Shown here in pieces: positions 43,026 through 53,095 of a stretch of DNA of 64,000 bases. Each line of letters starts with the position of its first letter. The stretch's first letter is position 1. Made by a program: the position numbers and the translations under genes. This stretch comes from Leguminivora glycinivorella (taxonomy: Eukaryota > Arthropoda > Insecta > Lepidoptera > Tortricidae). Location of the stretch: the NCBI RefSeq assembly GCF_023078275.1, contig NC_062985.1, positions 2,666,001-2,730,000 on the forward strand, read 5' to 3'. The notes under the pieces are model-generated. The model was not told the origin of the DNA and did no database searches. It saw only the letters and a program-made list of their open reading frames with translations.

Positions 43026-43501
43026 TAAAATACGATAAAATACAACTTAATTTTGTAAGTAGCTAGCCTTATTTTAGGCATATACGTCAGGTTAAATGTA
43101 AGTCCAATTACAACCGGCCTAGGAGGCTTAAGTGCAATTGCAGCGGCGATCCAATTTGCAGTACGGAACCAACCTGTCGCTTGTTTGACAAAGATGCAGG
43201 AAAATTACGAGTGGAGGTTGTGTAGGTACGTCAAATAAACCCAATCAAAAATAAGATGTTTTACCGAATCAAAAGTTAATCAATTTCTAAAATAAACAAA
43301 AATTTATTTCTAACAGTGGCACTGGACTTGAGCATATGAGCGTGTGAGTTGATGTACATGATTGTATAAGTATGTATAAGTTAATTGATATAGTACCTAT
43401 GTGTGTGTGTGACCACTAGCCGCTATAATGGCGCAATTTCATTAGTCGAACACGTGCCAAAGGGCCCGCATTCGGGGAGAATAAAAAGTATTGTATTGAA
43501 G
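43026..43501. other. Non-genic stretch
   Basis: No gene seen. A short GT run lies near 43,402. It ends at the TA target of the mariner element. Confidence 0.4.
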
Positions 43502-43503
43502 TA

Positions 43504-44765
43504 TTGGGTTGGCACAAAAGTAATGAGACACTTGGTTTACGTTTTATATTTTTTATTATTATTACAATACAAAAAGCTTAGTCGATGATGTAATCACCAT
43601 TAGCATCTATGACTTCTTGCCAACGATCCGGCAAAGTTTGGATGCCTTTCGCCTAGAACTCTGATGGCTGTGCGAAAAAGTTGTTCAACTCCACCTGTAC
43701 ATCATGGAAATCATTGAATTGTTTACCCCGCAAATGTCGTTTCAGGGCTCTAAACAAATGAAAGTCTGATGGTGCGAGGTCTGGAGAATAAGGTGGGTGG
43801 GGTATCGTCTCCCAGCCCAAGTTCTGCAGCTGTTGGCGAACGGTAGATGCGACATGAGGTCGAGCGTTATCATGTAGTAAAATTACAGTGGCTCGTCTTC
43901 GTCGTTTTTTCTTGATAGCAGAAGATAGTTCGGTGAGCTGTGTTGAATATATGTTAGCGTTTACAGTTTCATTGTGTAATAGTTCATGAAACAGCATGCC
44001 TTGCGAGTCCCAGAAACAACAAAAGCAAAACTTTTAAGCGGTTCTTTTGACTCAGCTTCGGTTGAGTTTGTGGCGTTTCTTCTCGAGGCAGCCAAAAAGC
44101 ACGGCGTGTATCGTTCTCATAATAAATCCATGATTCATCTCCCGTAACCAGATCAGTCAAAAACTCTTTACATCGGGGTCGCAGCAAAAGTGATTGACAG
44201 ATGGCGACACGGACTGCACGACTGGCGTCGGTAAGAATCTGCGGTACCCATCGAGCCAAAACTTTTCGATACCCAAGCTCATGCAGATGGTATTCCACAG
44301 CGTGGTGACTGCAGTTAAGTGCTTCCGCTAATTCACGAGTAGTAGCATCAGGATTCGACTGTAGTTCGCGGCGTAAATCGTCATCATTGAATGCAGGTGG
44401 TCGCCCTGAGCGTGACTGACTTTCAAGGCTCCTGTCTCCTGATTTAAAACGGTCAAACCATCTGGACACCGTGGCATGGCTTGTACTTCCAGCGCCCAAT
44501 GCAGTGTTGATATTGTCAGCCGCAGCCCGCGCACTGTGGCCTAACAACTTAACAAGTACTCGTATAAGTAAAGTGTTCGAACTTGTCGCTCGTCCATTTT
44601 ATTTCAATCTAACTAAACCAATCACGAGGGCGGCTTTATATACCCTCACATTAGAAGTACCTAGAATGTTCTACAACATACTAGAATATAATCGAAAACA
44701 ATTAAGTTAAGAAAGGAAATGTATAGAGTTTTGTAGAGTGTGTCATTACTTTTGTGCCAACCCAA
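43504..44765 (-). mobile_element. mariner element, 1,262 bp, complete ends
   Basis: The inverted ends are TTGGGTTGGCACAAAAGTAA and its complement (28 bp, nearly perfect), flanked by the TA duplication at 43,502-43,503 and 44,766-44,767. The single transposase gene on the minus strand is broken. Size and ends are those of a full-length mariner. Confidence 0.92.
43578..44597 (-). pseudogene. mariner transposase, inactivated
   Basis: The transposase starts MDERQVRTL at 44,597 and ends GDYIID with TAA at 43,578. The DNA-binding part has two helix-turn-helix regions (TVSRWFDRFKSG; TTRELAEALNCSHHAVEYHL). The catalytic residues all survive: GDESW, HDNARPH and, 34 residues on, APSDFHLF (DD34D). Three faults kill it: a one-base frameshift near 44,565 after RTL, a second near 44,020 before WDSQGMLFHELL, and a TAG at 43,653-43,655 in place of the usual Tyr after PSEF. 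Few faults in an otherwise clean copy suggest fairly recent activity. Confidence 0.92.
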
Positions 44766-44780
44766 TATTTAATAGTAACG

Positions 44781-44945
44781 TTCATTGGTTATTATCTCGC
44801 TTGCGGGGAGTCCCCGTATGCTGCATACCGAACGAGTTAACGACCAATTAAATTGCACCACTTTCATTGGTTGTTATCTCGCCTGTGGGGACTCCCCGTA
44901 TGCTGTATACCGAACGAGTTATCCACTAATAAAAGTTCACACAAA
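44781..44945. repeat. Two-unit tandem duplication, period 82 bp
   Basis: TTCATTGGTTNTTATCTCGC begins units at 44,781 and 44,863. Both contain ACTCCCCGTATGCTG-like and TATACCGAACGAGTTA-like blocks, with about ten differences between them. Confidence 0.75.
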
Positions 44946-45042
44946 ATGTAGACAGGGCTCGAATACACCTCCCTGGATTGTCATTGTCTTAAACTGTTAA
45001 CATCTATTCTATTAAACAGTTGTGTTGCAGGTATTCAGACAA

Positions 45043-45140
45043 AGATATATATAATATACAAATACTTATATACATAGAAAACATCCATGACTCAGGAACA
45101 AATATCTGTGCTCATAACACAAATAAATGCCCTTACCGGC
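45043..45140 (-). mobile_element. SINE family 1, headless fragment
   Basis: The body of SINE family 1 in reverse (CATCCATGACTCAGGAACAA to AATGCCCTTACCGG), with no tRNA head. It faces the full copy at 45,204. Confidence 0.75.
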
Positions 45141-45203
45141 TGTAATAGTGTAGTAATGTAGTATAAATAAAATTATTAGATTTATATTGTACTTACATAT
45201 ACG

Positions 45204-45455
45204 ACGACCGGCCTGGCTCAGTCGGTAGTGACCCTGCCTGCTAAGCCGCGGTCCTGGGTTCGAATCCCGGTAAGGGCATTTATTTGTGTGATGAGCACAG
45301 ATATTTGTTCCTGAGTCATGGATGTTTTCTATGTATATAAGTATGTATTTATCTATTTAAGGATGTAGGTATATGGTCGCTTAGCTCCCATAGTGCAAGC
45401 TTTGCTTAGTTTGGGGCTAAGTTGATCTGTGTAAGGTGTCCCCAATATTTTTTTT
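45204..45455 (+). mobile_element. tRNA-headed SINE (family 1), full copy
   Basis: The head reads GGCCTGGCTCAGTCGGTAGT (A box) and TGGGTTCGAATCCCGGTAAG (B box). The body continues to a T-rich tail near 45,455. Best copy of the family in the window. Confidence 0.85.
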
Positions 45456-45610
45456 ATTTTTATTTATATCAATAATAAAGCTATCTGTTTACATTGTTTT
45501 ATTTTTTATTGGGTATTATGACTTTTTAAGAATTTAGAAACATTTTAGTTATCTGAACATAATTATGTAGATATTATTTAACTTATATAGACTATCGAAC
45601 ATATGTACTT

Positions 45611-45857
45611 ACTAGCTTTTGCCCGCGGCTTCGCTCGCGTTAAATTCGAAAATTGCGGAATGCTCCATACAAACGTCCACCCCCCCCATTTTAGGGAAGT
45701 GGGGGGGAAGAAAGAGACAAAAAGTAGCCTATGTCACTCTCCATCCCTTCAACTATCTCCACTTAAAAAATCACGTCAATTGGTCGCTCCGTTTTGCCGT
45801 GAAAGACGGACAAACAAACAGACACACACACTTTCCCATTTATAATATTAAGTATGG
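45611..45857 (+). mobile_element. Dispersed repeat (CTAGCTTTTGCCCGCGGCTT), copy 1
   Basis: It begins CTAGCTTTTGCCCGCGGCTT and ends ATTTATAATATTAAGTATGG, with a CAAACAAACAGACACACACA block. Copies lie at 54,357-54,532 (-) and 63,463-63,637 (+), the latter two lacking the CCCCCC insert near 45,680. The short frames across it are not genes. Confidence 0.75.
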
Positions 45858-46109
45858 ATTATGAGTTTTTAAGAATTAAGAAACATTTTAATTATCTGAA
45901 TATAATTATGTAGGACGTAGCTCTTAATACAATGCCGTCCCCTTAATACACGTAGTCTGGTATGTGGTCTATGTTCCCATTACACTATTCTTAAGCTAGT
46001 CCGCCTGGAGCCAGACATAATTAGAGGTAAGACCGTCAGACTAAGCCAGTGTGTTCCTTGTGGAAATGTGAACCAGGTTTTAAGGATATATTCATATAAA
46101 TCCCATTTA

Positions 46110-46352
46110 TTATAGAAAATAACCTAACCACAAAATTAAAATTTTGAAAATTCCCCGACCGCTACATAGTGGACCGATTTTCATGAAACATGGCTATGAA
46201 CACTTCCGACTAATCAGCTTTCAAACAAAAACAATCTAAATCGGTTCATCCGTTCGAGAGTTACGATGCCACAGACAGACACACAGACAGAGAGACAGAC
46301 AGACACTTCAAACTTATAACACCCCGTTGTTTTTAAGGCGGGGGTTAAAAAA
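46110..46352. repeat. Dispersed repeat with CAGACAGA microsatellite
   Basis: The order CCGATTTTCATGAAACATGG, ATCGGTTCATCCGTTCG, CAGACA run, TTATAACACCCCGTTG and AGGCGGGGGTTAAA matches, in reverse, the repeat at 63,025-63,430. Confidence 0.65.
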
Positions 46353-46356
46353 GCGC

Positions 46357-46956
46357 TGGTGACTTAGGGGTAAGAGCGTGCGAGTTTCAATCCAGGGGGC
46401 CGATTTTTGAGTCTCACTGTCACTAAAATACCGGTTGAAAACGGTGACTTGCCTGCACAGATGTCATATACCATAGATCAAGCAAACGTATCTACTTAGC
46501 GTGTCAAATGAACTCAGTGAAATCCACTGAGTTGTCCGTCTTTAATCGCAGCTTGCAGCTTTCGGGCGTCAATTTTTGTAAGTTGAAGTCAATCAAAACA
46601 TAAAAAATGCCTCGTTACGTGATATTCAATTGCAACAACACAAAAATTATGAACAATCAAGAGCCTGATTACAGGCAAGAAACAACTTCAGTACAAAATT
46701 TGACACGCTCGGCCCCTATACAAATAGATGAACTTGTTTCTTCTATATAAATAAAGTTCTGTGCTTGCCTATTATTTTCAGTGACAATTTTCTGAATTCG
46801 AACGCGTAAGACTCAAAAATCGGCCCGCAGAGGTCGTTTGAAAGCCGGCTCGTTACAATGAGTTATTCGGAATTTGTGTGTGAAAATATCCGATACGTGC
46901 TAGTTCCTTTTCGTTGAAGGAAAATATTGTGAGAAAACCTGACTAATCCCAAATAT
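46357..46956 (+). mobile_element. SINE family 2 copy interrupted by a MITE
   Basis: The head (GCGCTGGTGACTTAGGGGTA) is separated from the body (GAGGTCGTTTGAAAGCCGG to TGTGAGAAAACCTGACTAAT) by the element at 46,396-46,827. The uninterrupted copy at 6,230 shows the empty site. Confidence 0.8.
46396..46827. mobile_element. 432-bp MITE with CAG target duplication inside a SINE
   Basis: The ends GGGCCGATTTTTGAGTCT and its complement are inverted repeats, flanked by CAG at 46,393-46,395 and 46,828-46,830. The target trinucleotide is the same as that of the 120-bp MITE in the dead lipase, and both start GGGCC or GGCCC. It is probably PIF/Harbinger-related. No coding sequence. Confidence 0.8.
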
Positions 46957-46973
46957 CCTCTAATTATATTCAT

Positions 46974-47069
46974 CATCGTCCTCCTAGCGTTATCCCGGCA
47001 TTTGCCACGGCTCATGGGAGCCTGGGGTCCGCTTTGACAACTAATCCCAAGATTTGGCGTAGGCACTAG
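46974..47069 (-). mobile_element. 5'-truncated SINE family 2, 17-bp target duplication
   Basis: It matches the last about 90 bp of SINE family 2 in reverse (GCGTTATCCCGGCATTTGCC to CCCAAGATTTGGC). CCTCTAATTATATTCAT is duplicated at 46,957-46,973 and 47,070-47,086, so this is an L1-style 5'-truncated insertion at the end of an older SINE. Confidence 0.88.
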
Positions 47070-47230
47070 CCTCTAATTATATTCATTCGGCTAAGAACTG
47101 TTTAAATTAGGTTTAAGGATCTCTATTTATTTTAATATGGCTACGTAGATACAAATTAATAAAAGAAAATACATAAAATACAACATAATCCACCAATTTA
47201 CGACTTAAATGGAGAAAATATAGGCGTTTA

Positions 47231-47375
47231 CGGTCCAGCCACGACATTGGTCTAAGCGCGACAGCGGTGAGCGGCAGCCATACGTGCGAATGAAAAGTCC
47301 CATCGCTGTGTCTCGCTCCAATGTATGGCCGCCGCTCCCCGCTGTCGCGCTTAGACCAATGTCGTGGCTGAGCCG
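47231..47375. mobile_element. 145-bp MITE, TTA duplication
   Basis: Inverted arms of about 45 bp run CGGTCCAGCCACGACATTGG to TAAGCGCGACAGCGG. TTA is duplicated at 47,228-47,230 and 47,376-47,378. A near-identical twin is at 52,951-53,095. Confidence 0.85.
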
Positions 47376-47378
47376 TTA

Positions 47379-48284
47379 TGGTGTTGTGCTTTTGTTTGTT
47401 AAAAAACCTACTGGGTGAAATCCTTGTTGAGTTTCTCTAACAAAAATGTTATTCAACCCACAAAAGGTTTGCAAATATCACCTCAAAGAAAACACTGGAT
47501 TCTAAGAAAACTTCACGAATTTTCCAGTAAGCTGAATTTTCTTGAAATTCTAAATGCAAATAAAATTAGCGTAAAATTTTCTCGGAGCTAAGCCAATTAA
47601 ATTTCATAGCCTGTGTATCATATAAGGTAAAATACTGAGTATTAAAATACTATGTATTTTCTGAAGTAACTAGTATCAGACTAAGCCGACCATAAGATAC
47701 GCTTACCTGATGCTTGTAATACGTTCTGCAAACATAGATCACAGGTAATAGATGTACCATATTAGCATGTGTGTGATCAGCGAGTGTTTTAACCAGTGTG
47801 GGACACCCAGTAAAAGGTAACTTGTTCTAATTATAAACGATTACAAATTTGAAATTGATCCCTATTTAATAATGACACATAGTATACCTATTCATCGTTT
47901 TAGATCGGTCTTGAGTATGTGGATGATATTGTAAGATTATTTAGAGTACTATTACACTCAATCAACTCAACTATACAATCTTTAGTTCAAAAAATTGAGC
48001 GTTTGTAGTCTGACATAATAATACAATAATAAAGATAATAGTTTTATTTTTTAACAACATTGTGATTCCTAGTTATGAAACGAGAATAATAATTCCTATT
48101 AAGTAACAATACTTGAAAAATTCCTAGTTGGCAACTATAGATGTGTAGCAAGAATAGGCATTCGTCTTTGGCAACTGGTTGTCTAAGAAGAATATTCAAT
48201 ACTTTTCAGCAACTGGTTACCAAACTCAGTTGCCATCGCGGCCGGAGGGTTCGTATTGTATTTTGTGTTTTGTTGTTATTCATA
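47379..48284. other. Non-genic stretch
   Basis: AT-rich, no gene or defined repeat recognised. Confidence 0.35.
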
Positions 48285-48350
48285 AACAAAATGAAAATGA
48301 AAATGAAAATGAAAATTTATTGATAACATTAGGTTACATGTCAATCGTTA
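48285..48350 (-). mobile_element. LINE 3' tail with ATTTTC repeat
   Basis: On the minus strand a poly(A)-signal-like AATAAATTTTC is followed by four to five ATTTTC units (48,288-48,320), as in LINEs with hexamer tails. The upstream extent is unclear. Confidence 0.5.
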
Positions 48351-48544
48351 AGTAAAATTTAACTTATTTAAAACATCAATAGTATTAGGCATATAAAATA
48401 ACACGCTATATACCCCGTAAATAACACGATTTTAACTTAATGTGATTCTTACTAGTAGGTACATACATGTTCTTCTTTAATTGACACTGATATTATAGAA
48501 ATTTCATACATTAATATTGAGTTATTACATACTTAACACGTTAT

Positions 48545-49060
48545 AAGTTTAAGAATCTTTTATCGTATCTATAAGATATGTGAGTGTGTTTAGTAAAACG
48601 TCACACTTTGTTGATTGCTATAAAGCCGCTTTGTCAGTTTATTCATATAAAGATACAAGCAAATCTCGTCTTTACTGCAAGCGGAAAATCGCCAGTTTGT
48701 CGGTGTTTTACAGGTTGCACTTCGGGGAGTGTGCTCAAAAACTACACGAGCTTATTCCACCGTCCCCTTTCTACCATCGGACTCTTAGACGCACGGCCGG
48801 TTTCCATCTTTGGTAGATATTCCGCGAATTCGCACGAAGCGCTTGCTTCTTCTTTTCTTATGCGCACTAACAAGGAGTGGAATTCCTTGCCGGCGGCTAT
48901 ATTTCCGAGCTTATATACCTAACCCGGAATCCTTCAATCTAGGGTGAACACGCATCTTCCTGGGCGAGCTGCTCTACTCACTCCATCGTAGGCCACGTCT
49001 TTGCCTTTGGCTAGTCAGTGGCTAATAGTCATTTATAATTTAAAAAAATCGACAAAGTGG
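48545..49060 (+). mobile_element. Jockey-type LINE, C-terminal and 3' end remnant
   Basis: Plus-strand frames carry SLSVFYRLHFGECAQ, then YHRTLRRTAGFHLW and SSFLMRTNKEWNSLPAAIF, the C-terminal signature of Jockey-type RTs, split by a frameshift. The 3' UTR (GGCCACGTCTTTGCCTTTGG) is shared with 41,430, 54,915 and 56,880. Confidence 0.85.
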
Positions 49061-49867
49061 GAAGTTTTGCTTAACACTCATGACACTCGCATATAATATT
49101 ACTTCTTCAAACTCGTAAGGATTAATAAAAAAAGGTCATTTTAAACGAAACCCTCATTTACAGGACGGAAATGACCAGTACTAACGACAGTGCACACGCA
49201 CTAAGATACTTACCGGTAGGTTCTCCCCTAATGCGGCATCTAGTAATCGGCGATCTACATCCGCAAATAATGAACCATTAATTTGGTCCGGAAGCATCCG
49301 GGGTATAAAATGGCATAAAATAGGGGAAGTGGGGGTCGTTAAAGCGTATTACACCGGTCCGGTTCTTAGTTTATTGTTAGTTTTCGTACCTGAACTACTT
49401 AAAGTTTATGCATCTTTAAAACTGGTTTGGCTACTTGAGAGTACCTAAGTTTGATCTTCTTGATAATAATACTTTTCACATCAGCCATTCGAAAGGAGAC
49501 TTTTTTTCTCCGCTAAGAGGAATCAAAATTACACTTTTTTTCCTTGTCAGCCGTGAAGAAAAGTGCACTTTACGGTTCAATGACACTTTTTTTACGATTT
49601 TTATTCTTTTTCCAGGTAAAATAATTCTATGGAACACAATCATTTACTCTAGGTACATAATAATATTTTATAACAACCAAATCTGGGAGTTTCTGGGAGT
49701 TCTGGGAGTTTCTGGGAGTTCTGGGAGTTTCTGGGAGTTCTGGGGATCTTTTATGCAGAGTTGAGTCAATTTTCTCTCACATTGTTATGTTTCTCTGTTT
49801 TGGCTGTCTGCATATTTGCGACTGTCACGAATAAATGACTTTTATCTCTATCTTTGGAATATTTATT
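49061..49867. other. Non-genic stretch with a minisatellite
   Basis: No gene seen; the minisatellite at 49,683-49,745 is listed separately. Confidence 0.4.
49683..49745. repeat. Minisatellite of alternating 10- and 9-bp units
   Basis: CTGGGAGTTT and CTGGGAGTT alternate for about three and a half 19-bp periods, then end in CTGGGGATC. Nearly perfect, so recent or under slippage. Confidence 0.85.
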
Positions 49868-50158
49868 TTTTTATTTACATGAACATATTTACATCATTAT
49901 ATAAGGAACTAAGACTAAACTTAAAAGCTAGCTAATGTCTAACATAGGCCCTTGAGGTCCTTGTACCGAGGATACTGGCGACATTTTTTCGCTGTATCGC
50001 AATGATGATACGTTGTGCGAGGAATTCGCCAGCTCTTCGGTTACCAGTTACCTCAACCAGACGCTTCGCGATTTCTGTGAACAACTTGTTCACGCTGGGA
50101 CCCCATGGACCTAGAGTTTCTACGCCAAAAGGTACAAAGAGGTATTCTTGGCGAGACT
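49868..50158 (-). mobile_element. RLE-type LINE relic, C-terminus and 3' UTR
   Basis: Read on the minus strand from 50,156, the frame gives FGVETLGPWGPSVNKLF, EIAKRLVEVTGNRRAGEFLA, QRIIIAIQRKNVASILGT, then a stop. This aligns with the end of the intact RLE LINE ORF (FGVETMGPWGPSARCLY, QRISIAIQRGNAASLLGT). It is 5'-truncated near 50,158. It represents a second, related family. Confidence 0.85.
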
Positions 50159-50433
50159 TTTGTATTATTTTGTATTATATCTATCTTTTATTTATGTTGC
50201 TAAAAGTTATTAGACATTGTCATACATTACGAATGTCATAAAATTATTCACCTGAACAGGAGCATTTCCCCCAAGGCAGTATGAATAGTCCAATCAGGGA
50301 GATTTATTATTGCAAGCGCAAGTATAGCGCACTATACAGGTATGCGTTATACTCCAATCAACGAGGATTGCTTAAAAAATTTAATACTTTTATACTAGCG
50401 TCGGCTACACAAACTACTGACACATACACCAGG

Positions 50434-50753
50434 GCCATTTTTTTTTTTCAAAGTTGCCAACCCACTTTTTTGTAAGATGGATATTTTATACGCGACTTAT
50501 ACTCAGAATCGCGAGGTCTTTCGATCCTGATAGGAGAAAAAACATGCCCCAAAACCTCCAAAATTTTTTTAAACCTTCTAATCCGTTACTGCCATACAAA
50601 ATGTATGTAAAAATGGTAACGGAATGGGAAAACATCTTGGGACACTTTTTTTTCCTATTAGGATTGAAAAAGCTCGCGATTCTGAGGAAACCACATAAAA
50701 AATTTCAAGTCCAAAAATAAAATGGTGGTTAGTGGACAATTTTGAAAAAACAT
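50434..50753. mobile_element. Foldback MITE (GGGCCATTTTTTT ends), copy 2
   Basis: Shares with 29,849-30,155 the end AGGGCCATTTTTTTT, the block CAGAATCGCGAG and the facing GTAACGGAATGGGA. More diverged than the other two copies. Confidence 0.65.
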
Positions 50754-51852
50754 GACCCACCTAATAAATGATGTTTGAAATTTAATAGATTCTACTTTGA
50801 AGATTTTCTAATCTAAATAATAATTCAAAGTTTATGTATATTACAATAGGCAAACAGAATTCATGCATGTGTTGAACCATGACCTCAACGGACACATATA
50901 ATTATGTACCTAACCAAATATACGTTCCGAGAACTATCCAAATGTTTTGATGCAAAATAGTCTAAGATTCACTGACATCCCGTCTAAACATTTGATTTGC
51001 ACAGGTATTTCGAATCACCGTTATTGTAAATTGTTACTAAGACAATGTAGTATTGTACACAATATATCGTGTAACAAAAAAAAACCATAATTATGTCACA
51101 TTATGTAAGTAAAGTGGGGAAAGACTGAAGGGCTTTTCCTGAGGGATAAGATGAAATATGTTGTGTGCAGCATGGGCGGCTTTCCATCTATATATAACAT
51201 CCTATACAACTATATAATAACATAAATAAGTATTAGTTTACGTTGTTTATTTTTAAAACAATAGTCTTTGTTGATTAGGATATGTTGTCAAGTTAGGGGA
51301 AGTGAGATTGGTTAGGGGAGAGAAAATTATTTTATTTATTTATCAGGCTTCCTTACCTCAAAAAAGGAGCCTTTAAAAATATTACTTAGAACGTTCTATA
51401 AGGTGTTTTAATAACATAACTGCCCAAATCTTCGTTACACAGGTAGTGCCCCACAGTACACGTAACATCCGTCAGAAGCTGGCCTCTTGTCATCAGCTCT
51501 TACTGCAAATTGATGGTGACAAGAGACCGATAAATTACTAAGTATGTACCAATTTTTTTCATAAAATAATCCATGGCATCCTAGTCGGTCCACCTCCTAG
51601 CCACAAGGGCATATTTGTATTATTTGTGTAGTGAAGACACCGAAACTCCAAGTAGCAAGCCGTCACTCGTCAAGGGAGGTCGGATCCAAGAAAATACTAG
51701 TACATACATAATAGGTGAAGGATGGTAGCCATCAGTAACCGGCTTCCCGCGCTCTGACCGCCAATAAGACTCCCGACCCGTGTTCAGGACCTTTTGACAC
51801 TGTTTATATACCTGAGGCCTATTTAATAATAGTGAAAATTATCACCGGACAG

Positions 51853-52112
51853 TAGGGCCATTTTTTTCAAAGTTGTCCACCCCACTTTTTTTTGGATTTG
51901 GAATTTTTTATGTGTTTTCCACTCAGAATCGCGAGCTCTTTCAATCCTAATAGGAGAAAAAAACTGTCCTAAGGTTTTTTTCCCATTCCGTTACCATTTT
52001 TTTATACATTTTGTATGGCGGTAACGGAATGGAAGGTTCAAAAAAATGTATGGAAATCTTGGGACATTTGATTCTGCGTATGAATCACGTAAAAAATACC
52101 CATGTTACAAAC
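51853..52112. mobile_element. Foldback MITE (GGGCCATTTTTTT ends), copy 3
   Basis: Close to 29,849-30,155 along the left arm (CACTCAGAATCGCGAGCTCT, GGCGGTAACGGAATGGAAGG). The right end is lost after AATACCCATGTTACAAA. Confidence 0.65.
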
Positions 52113-52567
52113 AAAGTGGGGACACATCGCCGTTCATCGCCTGTACAGTAGGAAATATTGACGCTGAGTAACAATGTTACTTAGGTACTTATCGACTCAG
52201 AAATAGGCATAGAATTGTCAGTGTCAATGTGACTGTGGTGTTAGCCCAGTGGTGACATGAAGTCACGGAATATCATTAAATCAAGTCCAACGAGCCTCCA
52301 GACAAAATCGAGTCACATAATCCTTAATTACTTAACTCTTTCATTTAACAAGTTGCATGAACGCAAATAGGAATGCTCGTAATGGGGCTTCCCGGATTAA
52401 TGGTAACACCTTTTAAATTTAATGAAGTGGTTTTTATTCATGCGCTTTTGTTCGGGTTTGTGACGCGGCGTTTGTGTCACATGTTGTGTTATTTGTGTTT
52501 AAGGGCCTATTTACATAGTGCGTGAACTCACATACGGTTTTAGGCTCACCACAGACAGTCTTAAAAT

Positions 52568-52823
52568 AGGCGAGACGACTAAAAGAAACTAATTAGTCCG
52601 TCAGTTAAATTATCAAAGAATTTTAGACACTTATTTTTTCTTTTTTCTCGTAATCGAGGACGACGGTACAATGCGTTGAAGTTTCGCCATTCCGGAACTT
52701 TGATGCACTATATCTTTGTATTTTTTCATTAATTAGAAAAAGTGAAAAATATGTGTTCAGTATTATTAGACGATCTAACTGACGGACTAAACAGAATGCC
52801 CTTTTTATGTAGTCGTCATCCCT
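52568..52823. mobile_element. MITE with inner GTCCGTCAGTTA repeats, uninterrupted copy
   Basis: Inverted match to 24,198-24,644, but without the 129-bp insertion. It gives the empty-site reference for that nested insertion. Confidence 0.7.
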
Positions 52824-52950
52824 ATTCATAATCTGAAATAAAGAATTGTATAGAATCTGTCAGAATTTCCAGATTGTATACAACTTTTTTTCTCAGATTA
52901 TGAATTTTAAGACTGTCTCTGGCGAGCCTTAGTTACATTGTCGACTGTCA

Positions 52951-53095
52951 CGGCTCAGCCACGACATTGGTCTAAGCGCGACAGCGGTGAGCGGCAGCCA
53001 TATGTGCGAATGAAAAGTCCCATCGCTGTGTCTCGCTCCAATGTATGGCCGCCGCTCACCGCTGTCGCGCTTAGACCATTGTCGTGGCTAGGCCG
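52951..53095. mobile_element. 145-bp MITE, TCA duplication
   Basis: Same length as, and near-identical to, 47,231-47,375. TCA is duplicated at 52,948-52,950 and 53,096-53,098. Confidence 0.85.

Larger units (their letters stand above)
50159..52567. other. Non-genic region with two foldback MITE copies
   Basis: Copies 2 and 3 of the GGGCCATTTTTTT foldback lie at about 50,434-50,753 and 51,853-52,112 (the second seems to lack its right end). The rest is AT-rich with no recognised gene. Confidence 0.55.
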
